In this document: positions 16,934-25,327 of the stretch, piece by piece | Layout of the letters: each line of letters starts with the position of its first letter | Numbering within the stretch: the stretch's first letter is position 1 | From: UBA6136 sp044350805 | Lineage (GTDB): Bacteria; Pseudomonadota; Gammaproteobacteria; Methylococcales; Methylococcaceae | DNA: 64,000 nt | Assembly (NCBI GenBank): GCA_044350805.1 | Contig: JBILGU010000002.1 | Coordinates: 1-64,000, forward strand | Direction of reading: 5' to 3' | The notes under the pieces: model-generated | The model's input: the letters and a program-made list of their open reading frames with translations, nothing else | Databases searched by the model: none | Told to the model about the DNA's origin: nothing | Position numbers and translations under genes: made by a program

Positions 16934-18526
16934 ATGCAAGCCTCTCTCCGATCGTCCCCAGACCGCCTTCATGATGCATTTTCGAAACATCAGGACGGAT
17001 CCCTTGAAGAGGCAAAAAGCCTCTATTTAGAAATTCTTCGGGATGAACCCTCACATTTCGATGCGAACCATCTGTTAGGACTTCTTGAAGGACAAGTCAA
17101 TCAGCTCCTCGCCTCGGTCCATTTCCTCTGCCGCGCCTTATCTTTGCGACCAGACCATGTTCAGTCCCACTGGCACCTAGGGGAAGCATTCATTCAGATG
17201 GAATACTATTCGGCAGCCATCGCCTGTTTCCGAAGAGCGCGGCATGTCGATCCTACATTTAAGGAGGCATGGGTTCGAGAGGCCAATATTCTTGAAGTGG
17301 CGGGAGTGACCGAAGAGGCGGTTAACGCGTATACGGAGGCTCTCGCCCTGGATCCCCTAAATGCAACCGTCCAGTTTTCGATGGGCAACACCCTGAAAGG
17401 GGCGGACCGCTTTGAGGCCGCCATAAGGCACTATCGAAGAAGTCTGATCGTATTACCAGGCCAGTTCGAAGTGTATGTGAATCTTGGCAATGCCCTTAAG
17501 GAGACCAACCAACTGGATCCTGCTTGTGCGGCCCACGGGTTCGCGGCCCGCCTCCAGCCATCGAATCCTCTCCCTCCTTTTAATCAATCCTTGATCCTAC
17601 TGCTTCAGGGCAAGTATGGCGCGGGTTGGCGCCGCTTTGAGGCGCGCTGGGATGTGGTGCTTAAAGATGAAAGAAGGCAGATTCGCAAGCCCCGCTGGAC
17701 CGGCCGGGAAAACCTCGCCGGACGCACCTTGTTCGTTTATCCCGAACAAGGTCTCGGAGATACGATCCAGTTTTGTCGCTATTTGCCTCAGCTTTCGGCG
17801 ATGGGGGTTCGGGTCATTTTTGAGGCTCCGCCTGAACTCAAGGCACTCCTCATATCCCTAGGCGGAGCCATTACCCTCATCCAGCCGGGCTTTCCCGCCC
17901 CGGCGTTTGATTTTCACAGCCCGCTTATGAGCCTGCCTGGTGCGATGGGAACGACCTTGGCGACCATTCCCTCAAAAATACCTTATCTGAGGCCGCCGGC
18001 CGACAGAATGGGGTTTTGGTTAGCGCGTCTTAAAACGTCAGAACGGCCCAAGATCGGACTGGTTTGGTCGGGGGGGACCGTGTTTCGCAACGACCGTAAC
18101 CGAAGTATTTCGCTGACACAGCTGGCCCCCATTCTCAGCCTGCCCTTCGAATTTCATGCGCTGCAAAAGGTTTTACGTGAGCAGGATCAGGAGGCTATAG
18201 CAGATTTTCCGCAACTCACATTCCATGGCGAGCATCTTCATGACTTTGGAGATACTGCAGCGTTAATCGAGGCCATGGATCTGGTTTTGACGGTGGACAC
18301 CTCCGTAGCTCATCTGGCGGGTGCTTTGGGAAAACCGGTCTGGATCCTGTTGCCTTTTGCGCCTGATTTCAGGTGGCTGCTTGATCGGACGGATTCACCC
18401 TGGTATCCCTCCGCGCGATTGTTTAGGCAGAAGGAAAACAGGGAATGGCCCTCTGTCCTCGAAGAAGTACGTCACGCCTTGATTCAATCGCATCCCCCGG
18501 AGGCCGCGAGGGAGTTGCGTGGGTGA
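16934..18526 (+). CDS. TPR protein with GT9-like glycosyltransferase domain (2)
   Basis: A 530-residue paralogue of the preceding gene with the same layout: TPR repeats to about residue 235 and a GT9-like domain to the end. Matching motifs are VYPEQGLGDTIQFCRYLPQL, IGLVWSGGTVFRNDRNRSIS and TVDTSVAHLAGALGKPVWIL, then DSPWYPSARLFRQ. The two proteins are clearly homologous over their whole length yet well diverged, so the duplication is not recent. It precedes the Wzm/Wzt exporter genes by 142 bases. I infer a joint role with the other TPR transferases in building or attaching a glycan, with different acceptor or donor preference. Confidence 0.8.
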   Translation: MQASLRSSPDRLHDAFSKHQDGSLEEAKSLYLEILRDEPSHFDANHLLGLLEGQVNQLLASVHFLCRALSLRPDHVQSHWHLGEAFIQMEYYSAAIACFRRARHVDPTFKEAWVREANILEVAGVTEEAVNAYTEALALDPLNATVQFSMGNTLKGADRFEAAIRHYRRSLIVLPGQFEVYVNLGNALKETNQLDPACAAHGFAARLQPSNPLPPFNQSLILLLQGKYGAGWRRFEARWDVVLKDERRQIRKPRWTGRENLAGRTLFVYPEQGLGDTIQFCRYLPQLSAMGVRVIFEAPPELKALLISLGGAITLIQPGFPAPAFDFHSPLMSLPGAMGTTLATIPSKIPYLRPPADRMGFWLARLKTSERPKIGLVWSGGTVFRNDRNRSISLTQLAPILSLPFEFHALQKVLREQDQEAIADFPQLTFHGEHLHDFGDTAALIEAMDLVLTVDTSVAHLAGALGKPVWILLPFAPDFRWLLDRTDSPWYPSARLFRQKENREWPSVLEEVRHALIQSHPPEAARELRG

Positions 18527-18668
18527 TCTGGGGTTCCTTGTGAAGCCTCTCTGCTGACTGACTTTGCTAGAATGCAGAGCTGGCTGATAGGCCGTTTTTC
18601 TTAAAAAAGCCGGGGATTTCTTATCGGCTCGGGGGATTTTTATAGGTATTCAACGTCATCACGACCCG

Positions 18669-19511
18669 ATGGGCGTTCAGGATCGGGCAAGCGCTGGGCG
18701 AGGATTGCTCTGGCCCTTGGGCGTCCTAAGATCTGCCTACACCCATCGATCCCTGCTCCACGAGTTGGTCCGGAGAGATTTTATCGGCCGCTACCGGGGA
18801 TCCTTGCTTGGTATTCTCTGGTCTTTTCTCAATCCGGCGCTAATGCTCACGGTCTATACGCTGGTCTTCAGTGTCGCCTTCAAATCCCGCTGGCCGAGCT
18901 ACGGCGAGGACCAGTTCGGATTTGCGTTGATTCTCTTTTCGGGCATGATCATCCATGGCTTTCTGGCAGAGTGTCTGAATCGTGCGCCAAGCCTGATGCT
19001 TCAAAATGTCAATTTCGTCAAAAAAGTCATTTTTCCACTGGATCTTCTGGCGTTGGTCGCGGTGATATCTGCGCTTCTTCATTTCGCCATTAATTTTGCG
19101 GTGCTCATCGCCTTTTGTCTGGTTTTAGGATTTAAGGTCCACCTGGGCGCGGTTTGGGCCCCTTTGGTGCTGTTGCCGCTGATCCTGATGGTTTTGGGAT
19201 TGACCTGGTTTTTCGCTGCCTTAGGGGTCTATTTGAAGGACCTTGGGCAATTTGTGGGTTTTTTGGTGACGGTCAGCCTTTTTTTGTCGCCTGTTTTCTA
19301 TGACGCATCCGTGCTACCTTCGAGCTATCAGGCCTATCTGAATTGGAATCCCATCACCCTTCCGGTCATGGAAATTCGCGATGTGATGCTTTTCGGCAAG
19401 CCCATGGACTGGATGCCCTGGTCGATTTCGCTGGTGCTGGGTGTGCTGATCTTTTATACGGGCTATGCTTGGTTCCAGCGAGTGCGACGGGGGTTTGCCG
19501 ATGTCCTCTGA
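18669..19511 (+). CDS. wzm: ABC-2 type polysaccharide export permease (Wzm family)
   Basis: A 280-residue inner-membrane permease with six hydrophobic segments. The N-terminal amphipathic part LVRRDFIGRYRGSLLGILWS and the WNPITLPVMEIRDVM loop before the last helix are hallmarks of Wzm/RfbA/KpsM proteins. It forms the channel of an ABC exporter that moves a finished undecaprenyl-linked glycan to the periplasm. Its stop codon (19509-19511) lies inside the next gene, which starts at 19501, so permease and ATPase are translationally coupled. Confidence 0.9.
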   Translation: MGVQDRASAGRGLLWPLGVLRSAYTHRSLLHELVRRDFIGRYRGSLLGILWSFLNPALMLTVYTLVFSVAFKSRWPSYGEDQFGFALILFSGMIIHGFLAECLNRAPSLMLQNVNFVKKVIFPLDLLALVAVISALLHFAINFAVLIAFCLVLGFKVHLGAVWAPLVLLPLILMVLGLTWFFAALGVYLKDLGQFVGFLVTVSLFLSPVFYDASVLPSSYQAYLNWNPITLPVMEIRDVMLFGKPMDWMPWSISLVLGVLIFYTGYAWFQRVRRGFADVL

Positions 19512-20997
19512 TCGTCCGGTTATCAAGGTTCAAAATCTTTCCAAATGTTACGAGATTTTCGAAAGCCCGGGTGATCGGCTCAAGGAGCTCCTTTTTCAGC
19601 CGCTGCTGAGGTTTATTCCTTGGCGGCATCAAGGTAAAGGCAGCAAAAGTTCAAGTTTCCATCGGGAGTTTTGGGCTTTGCGTGCGATTTCCTTTGAGGT
19701 GTGGCCGGGGGAAACCCTTGGGATCATCGGACGAAATGGCAGCGGGAAAAGTACCCTTTTGCAGATTCTGGCCGGGACCTTGGCGGCCACCTCAGGAGCA
19801 GTGGATGTCCGAGGCCGCGTGGCGGCTCTCCTTGAGCTTGGGAGCGGCTTTAATCCTGATTTCACCGGTCGTGAGAATGTCTTTTTGAGTGGTCAGATCC
19901 TTGGGCTTTCTCGAAGGCAAGTCAGCGAACGCTTCGAGGCGATAGCAGATTTTGCTGACATCGGCGATTTCATGGATCAACCGGTCAAAACCTACTCGAG
20001 TGGCATGTTCGTGCGTCTGGCGTTTGCGGTTCATGCCCACATTGATGCCAGCATTGTCATCATTGATGAAGCCTTGGCCGTGGGGGACATTTTCTTTCGT
20101 CAGAAGTGTTATCAGCGACTCGAGGCACTGAGACGACAGGGGGCTGCGATCATTCTGGTGTCGCACTCGATGCCCGACATCGAGCAATACTGTGAGCGTG
20201 CGATCGTCCTCGATCAAGGGAACATCCATTTCTCCGGAGATGCCTCAGAGGCCGCCCGACACTATTATCTCTTGCACCAGCCCCCATCAGGGACCTCCGG
20301 AGCTTCGGGTCCGACTAAGGCTATTCAAACGGAGAAAGCCGGATCATCGGTAGGAAGCCTCGATTTTCCGCTATCCCCACGCCTTGTGCCTGTGGATAAA
20401 ACCCAGATCGGCAACGGCGGTGCACGCTGCATCTCTCTGACGGTCTGCAACGCGGAACATCAGGAAAGTCACTCTTATCGTCAGGGCGATACAGCCCACT
20501 TCTTTTACGAATTTGAGCTCCTAACGGCGATGGAGGGAATCCCGGTTGTGGGGCTGCTGATCAAGAATGAGCGTGGCGTGATCGTCCATGGGAAAAATAG
20601 CTGGCAATTTGGTTGCCCTGTTCCGGCACCCTTAAAGAAAGGCGATCACATTTTATGTCGTCAAGCGCTTGAGCTCTCCATAGGCCCTGGTGAGTATGTC
20701 TACGAGGTGGGCCTGTCGATGGTCCCTGCCACACTGTGGGATCAGCGAGAGCGGGTTTCTCATGAGGAGATGTCGGCATCAGAGAGCCGGATTTGCCATG
20801 TGAGCGATGCGGGAGTGCTGTCGGTTGCACTTTCGCTGGTTTTGGGAGTTCCGAGGCTGACGCATCATGGGGTGGCAAACCTTCATGGATCCCTTCAGGT
20901 GGGCCATAGGAGATCCTCGAGTTCAGAAGATAAGGCGCAGCCGCGGAACACAGATGATGGGGCCGGGAACCCCCTAAGGGAGATGGTGGATGATTAG
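19501..20997 (+). CDS. wzt: polysaccharide ABC transporter ATPase with C-terminal glycan-binding domain (Wzt family)
   Basis: The start at ATG 19501 overlaps the permease by 11 bases and gives 498 residues. The ATPase domain has Walker A GRNGSGKS (77-84), the signature YSSGMFVRLAFAV and Walker B SIVIIDEALAVGD. The C-terminal 200 residues form the Wzt_C-type beta-domain (residues about 290-450, with the HFFYEFELLTAMEGIPVVGL stretch). In O9a-type exporters this domain recognises the capped end of the O-polysaccharide. Its presence says the polymer is made by the ABC-dependent route and checked for a terminal group. The next gene encodes a methyltransferase, a natural capping enzyme. The last 45 residues are low-complexity. 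Confidence 0.9.
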   Translation: MSSDRPVIKVQNLSKCYEIFESPGDRLKELLFQPLLRFIPWRHQGKGSKSSSFHREFWALRAISFEVWPGETLGIIGRNGSGKSTLLQILAGTLAATSGAVDVRGRVAALLELGSGFNPDFTGRENVFLSGQILGLSRRQVSERFEAIADFADIGDFMDQPVKTYSSGMFVRLAFAVHAHIDASIVIIDEALAVGDIFFRQKCYQRLEALRRQGAAIILVSHSMPDIEQYCERAIVLDQGNIHFSGDASEAARHYYLLHQPPSGTSGASGPTKAIQTEKAGSSVGSLDFPLSPRLVPVDKTQIGNGGARCISLTVCNAEHQESHSYRQGDTAHFFYEFELLTAMEGIPVVGLLIKNERGVIVHGKNSWQFGCPVPAPLKKGDHILCRQALELSIGPGEYVYEVGLSMVPATLWDQRERVSHEEMSASESRICHVSDAGVLSVALSLVLGVPRLTHHGVANLHGSLQVGHRRSSSSEDKAQPRNTDDGAGNPLREMVDD

Positions 20998-22402
20998 CAA
21001 ATGTTGGTGTGGTTCTGAAACGTCGGGCGAATTTGGCCCTGATTACCGTCGTTGCCCTCGTTGTCATACCTTGGTTTATGCCCATGATTTCAACGCCCAA
21101 GAATTTGAAGTCAAGGATGACGAGGCGGATTTTTATGGCAAAAATTATTGGATGAGGCATCAGCAGGAAAATTTTGGATACAGCGATTTTGAAACGCGGT
21201 CCCGCGCAGATTTGACAGAACGAAACCTCTTTTGGTTAAAGGCCTTACTGGAGCTGGTTGTCCCCCCCGGCAAGGTTCTGGAGCTGGGTTGCGCCCACGG
21301 TAGCTTCGTTGCGTTGCTCAAGCAGAGCGGATTCGATGCGATAGGTCTCGAAATGAGTCCCTGGGTCGTCGATTATGGGCGACGGACTTTTAATATTGAT
21401 GTCCTTGAAGGGCCGATTGAAACGCATGCGATTTCCGAAGGAAGCTTTGACGCAATCGTCCTGATGGATGTCATCGAACATCTTCCAAATCCATCGGGCA
21501 CGATGGCACATTGCCTTCGCTTGCTGAAGCCCGAGGGCATTCTCCTGATCCAGACGCCAGATTACAGGCCCGAGATGATTTATGAAGATTTGGTCAAGGA
21601 TCAGGCTGCGTTTCTCGAACAGCTAAAGCCCCGAGAGCATCTCTTCCTGTTTAGCCCTTCATCGATCGAGCAGTTTTTCAAGGAGCTTGGCGCTGATCAC
21701 CTGCATTTTTTTCCGGCGATCTTTGATCAGTACGATATGTTTCTCGCGGTAAGCCGCTCGCCTTTGAGATTTCTCCCGGAAGCTGAGATCCAGTTGGCGC
21801 TTCAATCATCCAGTGGCTCCAGAGTGGTGAGGGCGCTCCTCGACGTCTATGAGAAATCCAATGACTATCTTCAAAAGCTCGGCGCTTCAGAGACGGATCG
21901 GAAGGCGCGCTTTGAACAGATACGGTCCTTGACAGAAGAATTGAAGGCGACGGAGGCGGATCGGGAAGCGCGTTTTGAACAGATACGGTCCTTGACGGAA
22001 GAGTTGAAGGCGACGGAGGCGGATCGGGAAGCGCGTTTTGAACAGATACGGTCCTTGACGGAAGAGTTGAAGGCGACGGAGGCGGATCGAGAGGCGCGTT
22101 TTGGACAAATTCGGTCCCTGACAGAAGCCTTGAAGACCTCCGAGGCGGACCGGGCAGCGCGATTTGAGCAAATTCAGTCCTTGACAGAACAGCTCACCAT
22201 TTCGGAGCGTGATCGGCAAGCGAGATTTGATCAAATTCAGACGCTAACGCAGATGGTCCAGAATCGAGAGGAGGATCTTGAGGCCCTTCGGGCCGAGGTC
22301 CGACAGTTGGTCCAGCGGCAAAAGGTTCGCCGATTATTGAAAATGGCAGGTTTTGATGAGGTGGAGAAACTGATCAAGCTAACCGGTGTAGCCGATGACT
22401 AG
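20990..22402 (+). CDS. SAM-dependent methyltransferase with zinc-ribbon-like start and coiled-coil tail
   Basis: A 470-residue protein that overlaps the wzt stop. The N-terminus has a CxC...CxxC pattern (Cys5, 7, 22, 25) typical of the zinc-ribbon found before Methyltransf_23 sugar methyltransferases. A class I SAM domain follows, with KVLELGCAHGSFVALL, then LMDVIEHLPNPSG. From about residue 300 a long coiled coil is made of six near-identical 21-residue units. In O8/O9 O-antigen systems a methyltransferase with a coiled-coil ruler (WbdD) caps the chain and sets its length, and Wzt reads the cap. Position directly after wzt and the same layout of catalytic head plus repeated coiled coil suggest the same job here. 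This is inference: no kinase domain is present. Confidence 0.8.
   Translation: MISKCWCGSETSGEFGPDYRRCPRCHTLVYAHDFNAQEFEVKDDEADFYGKNYWMRHQQENFGYSDFETRSRADLTERNLFWLKALLELVVPPGKVLELGCAHGSFVALLKQSGFDAIGLEMSPWVVDYGRRTFNIDVLEGPIETHAISEGSFDAIVLMDVIEHLPNPSGTMAHCLRLLKPEGILLIQTPDYRPEMIYEDLVKDQAAFLEQLKPREHLFLFSPSSIEQFFKELGADHLHFFPAIFDQYDMFLAVSRSPLRFLPEAEIQLALQSSSGSRVVRALLDVYEKSNDYLQKLGASETDRKARFEQIRSLTEELKATEADREARFEQIRSLTEELKATEADREARFEQIRSLTEELKATEADREARFGQIRSLTEALKTSEADRAARFEQIQSLTEQLTISERDRQARFDQIQTLTQMVQNREEDLEALRAEVRQLVQRQKVRRLLKMAGFDEVEKLIKLTGVADD
21890..22267 (+). repeat. six tandem 63-bp units coding for a 21-residue coiled-coil repeat
   Basis: Units begin with GAG at 21890, 21953, 22016, 22079, 22142 and 22205. 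Units 1-3 are nearly identical in DNA and units 4-6 increasingly diverged. Each encodes an E-x-D-R-x-A-R-F-x-Q-I-x-x-L-T motif, that is three heptads. The near identity of the first units points to recent expansion, and unit number probably varies between strains. Confidence 0.9.
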
Positions 22403-24032
22403 CCGAGTTTGGAATGTGGCGGTTGATCTGACCCCGGTTCTGCCCGGAGGGGAAAATGGGGGCGCCAAGGTTTTCGTTCTCGAGCTGATTCGGGGAATGG
22501 CCGAACTCTATCCCGATTGCACTTTTACTCTTCTGATCAGAGAGGAGTCAAAAAACGAATTAATGATGCTGGAGCGCCAGAATGTAAGGCTAAGATCGCT
22601 ATCCCTGGCCTCTTCCGCAGAGGAGCCTTCGGAGGTTCGTCCTTCGCCCTCCAAGATCAGGCGGGTTCTACGTCGGGTATGGGGTGGAGTCAAGCGCAGG
22701 ATGGGTTTAAGGCCCTTGGCATCTCCAGCACTATCATTGGGGTCAGGGGGGCAATCCTTGCTCAAAAGCATGGGGGCGGAGCTCCTTTTTTGTCCCTTTA
22801 CGGATCCCACCTACTACGAGCCTGGAATTCCTGCGGTCTGCACGATCTATGACCTTCAGTACAAGACCTACCCTCAGTTTTTTTCGAGTTCGGATGTCTA
22901 CCACCGAGATCAGGCCTTCCTCAGGGCGGCCGAAAAAGCCACCGTGCTTGCGGCAATCTCAGATTATTCGCGAGATTCGGCAATGGAGCACGGCGGCATT
23001 CCCAAAGACCGCATTGAAACGGTCCATATTCGCTTGGCCGAGCGCGTCAAGCATCTGGCGCCCGTGGAATGTCTTCAGCAATGGAACCTTTCCCCGCAAA
23101 ATTTTTTGATCTACCCCGCTAACTTCTGGGCGCATAAAAATCATGAGGTGCTGCTCACAGCCATGGGGCTCGCCTGGGGGAAGGGGTTGCCAAAGTCCGT
23201 GAAGCTGGTTCTAACCGGGGCCCCGGGAGAGCGCAGGGATGGGCTAAAAAGAGCGGTTGAGCGCATGGGGCTTGCCGATGCCATCATCTTTCCAGGTTAT
23301 GTTTCGACACCTGAACTTGGGACATTGATCGCCAATAGTCTCGGTATGGTTTTTCCTTCGCTGTATGAGGGATTTGGCATGCCGGTCATTGAGGCGATGG
23401 CGATGGGGGTTCCGGTGGCCTGCAGCAACCTGACCTCGCTCCCGGAGGTGGCGGGTGATGCAGCAATCCTTTTTGACCCCCGGGTGCCCGACTCTTTGGT
23501 GACCGCACTGATTTCCCTGGCGAGTCATCAGGCACTGCGCGAAACCCTGATTTCAAGAGGTAGAGAGCGGGCAACGGTTTTCTCCGATCACCTGCAGATG
23601 GCGCGCGAATACATGACCCTATTCGAGCGGGCCCTCGAGACACACACCCCGCACTGGCAGATGGTCGGGCGATACGAAGATGGTTGGCTGGGCCCTCACC
23701 TATGGATACAGAGCGAAGCCGGTACATCCGGGCGAGAGTTGGAACTCGATTTTTCTACCGAATGCTGGATGCCCGAAGGATCGGTGCAATTGGCTTTGTG
23801 GGTTGATGGAGCTCATCGTAAGACATGGAAGATGGAGCAAGGCAAAGAGCAATGCATCTCGGTGCCTTTAGATCAAAAGGCACAGATTATTGAATGGCGC
23901 TTCCTACCGGTTTATGTCCCCTCTGCGCAGGGCTTAGGCACAGATGAGCGGCAGTTGTCCCTGATGCTCAAGGGCTGTCGCCTGAAAGATTCCGCTGGTG
24001 CAAAGATGAATCTCCTTGAAGTCTTCGGATGA
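22395..24032 (+). CDS. GT4 glycosyltransferase with C-terminal extension
   Basis: A 545-residue GT-B enzyme. The C-terminal nucleotide-sugar domain has FPSLYEGFGMPVIEAMAMG followed by SNLTSLPEVAGDAAIL, the E-x7-E motif of retaining GT4 enzymes. The first 400 residues cover the usual enzyme. The last 130 residues form an extra beta-rich domain (WLGPHLWIQSEAG onward) that could bind carbohydrate. The start overlaps the end of the methyltransferase gene by eight bases, so it belongs to the exporter operon. Mannosyl-, fucosyl- or rhamnosyl-transfer are all possible; the downstream gmd and fcl genes make GDP-sugars likely donors. Confidence 0.83.
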   Translation: MTSRVWNVAVDLTPVLPGGENGGAKVFVLELIRGMAELYPDCTFTLLIREESKNELMMLERQNVRLRSLSLASSAEEPSEVRPSPSKIRRVLRRVWGGVKRRMGLRPLASPALSLGSGGQSLLKSMGAELLFCPFTDPTYYEPGIPAVCTIYDLQYKTYPQFFSSSDVYHRDQAFLRAAEKATVLAAISDYSRDSAMEHGGIPKDRIETVHIRLAERVKHLAPVECLQQWNLSPQNFLIYPANFWAHKNHEVLLTAMGLAWGKGLPKSVKLVLTGAPGERRDGLKRAVERMGLADAIIFPGYVSTPELGTLIANSLGMVFPSLYEGFGMPVIEAMAMGVPVACSNLTSLPEVAGDAAILFDPRVPDSLVTALISLASHQALRETLISRGRERATVFSDHLQMAREYMTLFERALETHTPHWQMVGRYEDGWLGPHLWIQSEAGTSGRELELDFSTECWMPEGSVQLALWVDGAHRKTWKMEQGKEQCISVPLDQKAQIIEWRFLPVYVPSAQGLGTDERQLSLMLKGCRLKDSAGAKMNLLEVFG

Positions 24033-24045
24033 GGAAAGTCTCACG

Positions 24046-25218
24046 ATGAGCATGAAGATTGGCTTTGACGTTTCACAGACCGGAGCGCAGAAGGCGGGGT
24101 GCGGGTTTTTTGCCCATGCGCTGGCTTTGGGCCTCGTCAATGACGCGAGGGAGATGGCGGTCGATTTTTACCCGACCTTTGGCGACCACTTCTTTGATCC
24201 CCAGATGCCTGATGAGAACCCCTATCCGCGGGCGAAATCGAGCTATGGGCCTAAATTCAGGACCCAGGAGGAGGCGCGGCAGTTTTGGAATGCCCCCGGC
24301 CTCGAGGCACAACTCAGGCATCCAGACATTATTCACTCGAATAACTTTTGGTGCCCTTTGGGGCTGAATGACACGCGTCTGGTCTACACTTTTTATGACC
24401 TTTCTTTTCTTGTCGAGCCCTCATGGACCACAGAGGCGAACCGTATCGGCTGTTTTAGCGGCAACTTCAGGGCCAGCGTCAATGCAGACTGGATTGTCGC
24501 GATTTCTGAAGCCTCGCGTAGGCATTTTTTAGAGGTCTTTCCGCACTTTCCGGAAGATCGGATTCGGGTCATTTACCCCTGCTCACGTTTCTCCGATGCC
24601 AAGCGAGAGGGATCTCGTCCTAAGCTATCTGAATCCATTGTGCCAGAGCGTTTCTGGCTGAGCGTCGGGACGATTGAACCTCGAAAGAATCACCTTGGGC
24701 TTGCACGCGCCTATGCGAATCACCGAGAGCACAGCAAAGACCCGCTCCCTCTCATTCTTGCGGGAGGGGCAGGATGGCTGATGGACGATTTTCAGCGCGA
24801 GCTCAAAGCCTTGGGCGTGCTGGACGACGTCATTCTCACCGGCTATGTCTCGGATGACGAGCTGATCTGGCTTTATCGGCACTGCTTTGCCAATCTCTAT
24901 CCCTCTTTTTTTGAGGGGTTTGGGTTGCCAATTCTTGAGGCAATGCAGTTTGGCGCTCCGACAGTCGCCTCCAAATCCAGCTCTATTCCTGAGATTCTCG
25001 GAAATGCAGGACCGCTTTTATCGCCTCAAGAGCATGAGGCCTGGGCCTCGGCGATGTCCTCACTGGAGCAAAACCCCGAGAGGCGATTAGAGATGAAAGC
25101 CTTGGGAGCAGAGCGCGTTGCCCGATTTCAGTGGGAAGCCAGCAGGGATGCCTTGGTAACTCTCTATGAGGAAGCGCTTGCGACGCCCAAGAGATTCCCA
25201 GTGGATGCCCCAGAGTGA
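24046..25218 (+). CDS. GT4 glycosyltransferase
   Basis: A 390-residue GT-B glycosyltransferase. I take ATG 24046 as start: GAGGAAAG (24031-24038) lies in front, and the protein then begins with the family-typical MSMKIGFDVSQTG. The conserved donor site reads YPSFFEGFGLPILEAMQFG and continues SSSIPEILGNAGPLL. The motif LSVGTIEPRKNH marks the start of the second Rossmann domain, as in WbaZ/MtfB-like mannosyltransferases. It follows the preceding GT4 gene by 13 bases and closes the exporter operon. Confidence 0.85.
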   Translation: MSMKIGFDVSQTGAQKAGCGFFAHALALGLVNDAREMAVDFYPTFGDHFFDPQMPDENPYPRAKSSYGPKFRTQEEARQFWNAPGLEAQLRHPDIIHSNNFWCPLGLNDTRLVYTFYDLSFLVEPSWTTEANRIGCFSGNFRASVNADWIVAISEASRRHFLEVFPHFPEDRIRVIYPCSRFSDAKREGSRPKLSESIVPERFWLSVGTIEPRKNHLGLARAYANHREHSKDPLPLILAGGAGWLMDDFQRELKALGVLDDVILTGYVSDDELIWLYRHCFANLYPSFFEGFGLPILEAMQFGAPTVASKSSSIPEILGNAGPLLSPQEHEAWASAMSSLEQNPERRLEMKALGAERVARFQWEASRDALVTLYEEALATPKRFPVDAPE

Positions 25219-25225
25219 GGGAGCT

Positions 25226-25255
25226 TTGGGAGCGCTTCTGCGCGCAATGTATAAT
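25226..25255 (+). promoter_or_regulatory. promoter for the GDP-sugar genes
   Basis: TTGGGA (25226-25231) and a perfect TATAAT (25250-25255) are 18 bases apart in the only real gap of this region, 73 bases before the TTG start of the next gene. An AT-rich palindromic stretch (TTTAAAATTTAAA) lies just downstream. Confidence 0.5.
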
Positions 25256-25327
25256 TGCGACCTATTTAAAATTTAAACTGAGATCGTCTGTGGGCAGTCG
25301 ATCCGTATTGATGGCCAGGAGTTCTGA

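Noticed and set aside
18603..18640. terminator between the TPR-GT9 gene and wzm
   Set aside because: The stem AGCCG/CGGCT has only five pairs and a 12-base loop; support is too weak.
21890..22267. CRISPR-like regular repeats
   Set aside because: The 63-bp units are in frame inside a coding region without spacers and encode a coiled coil.
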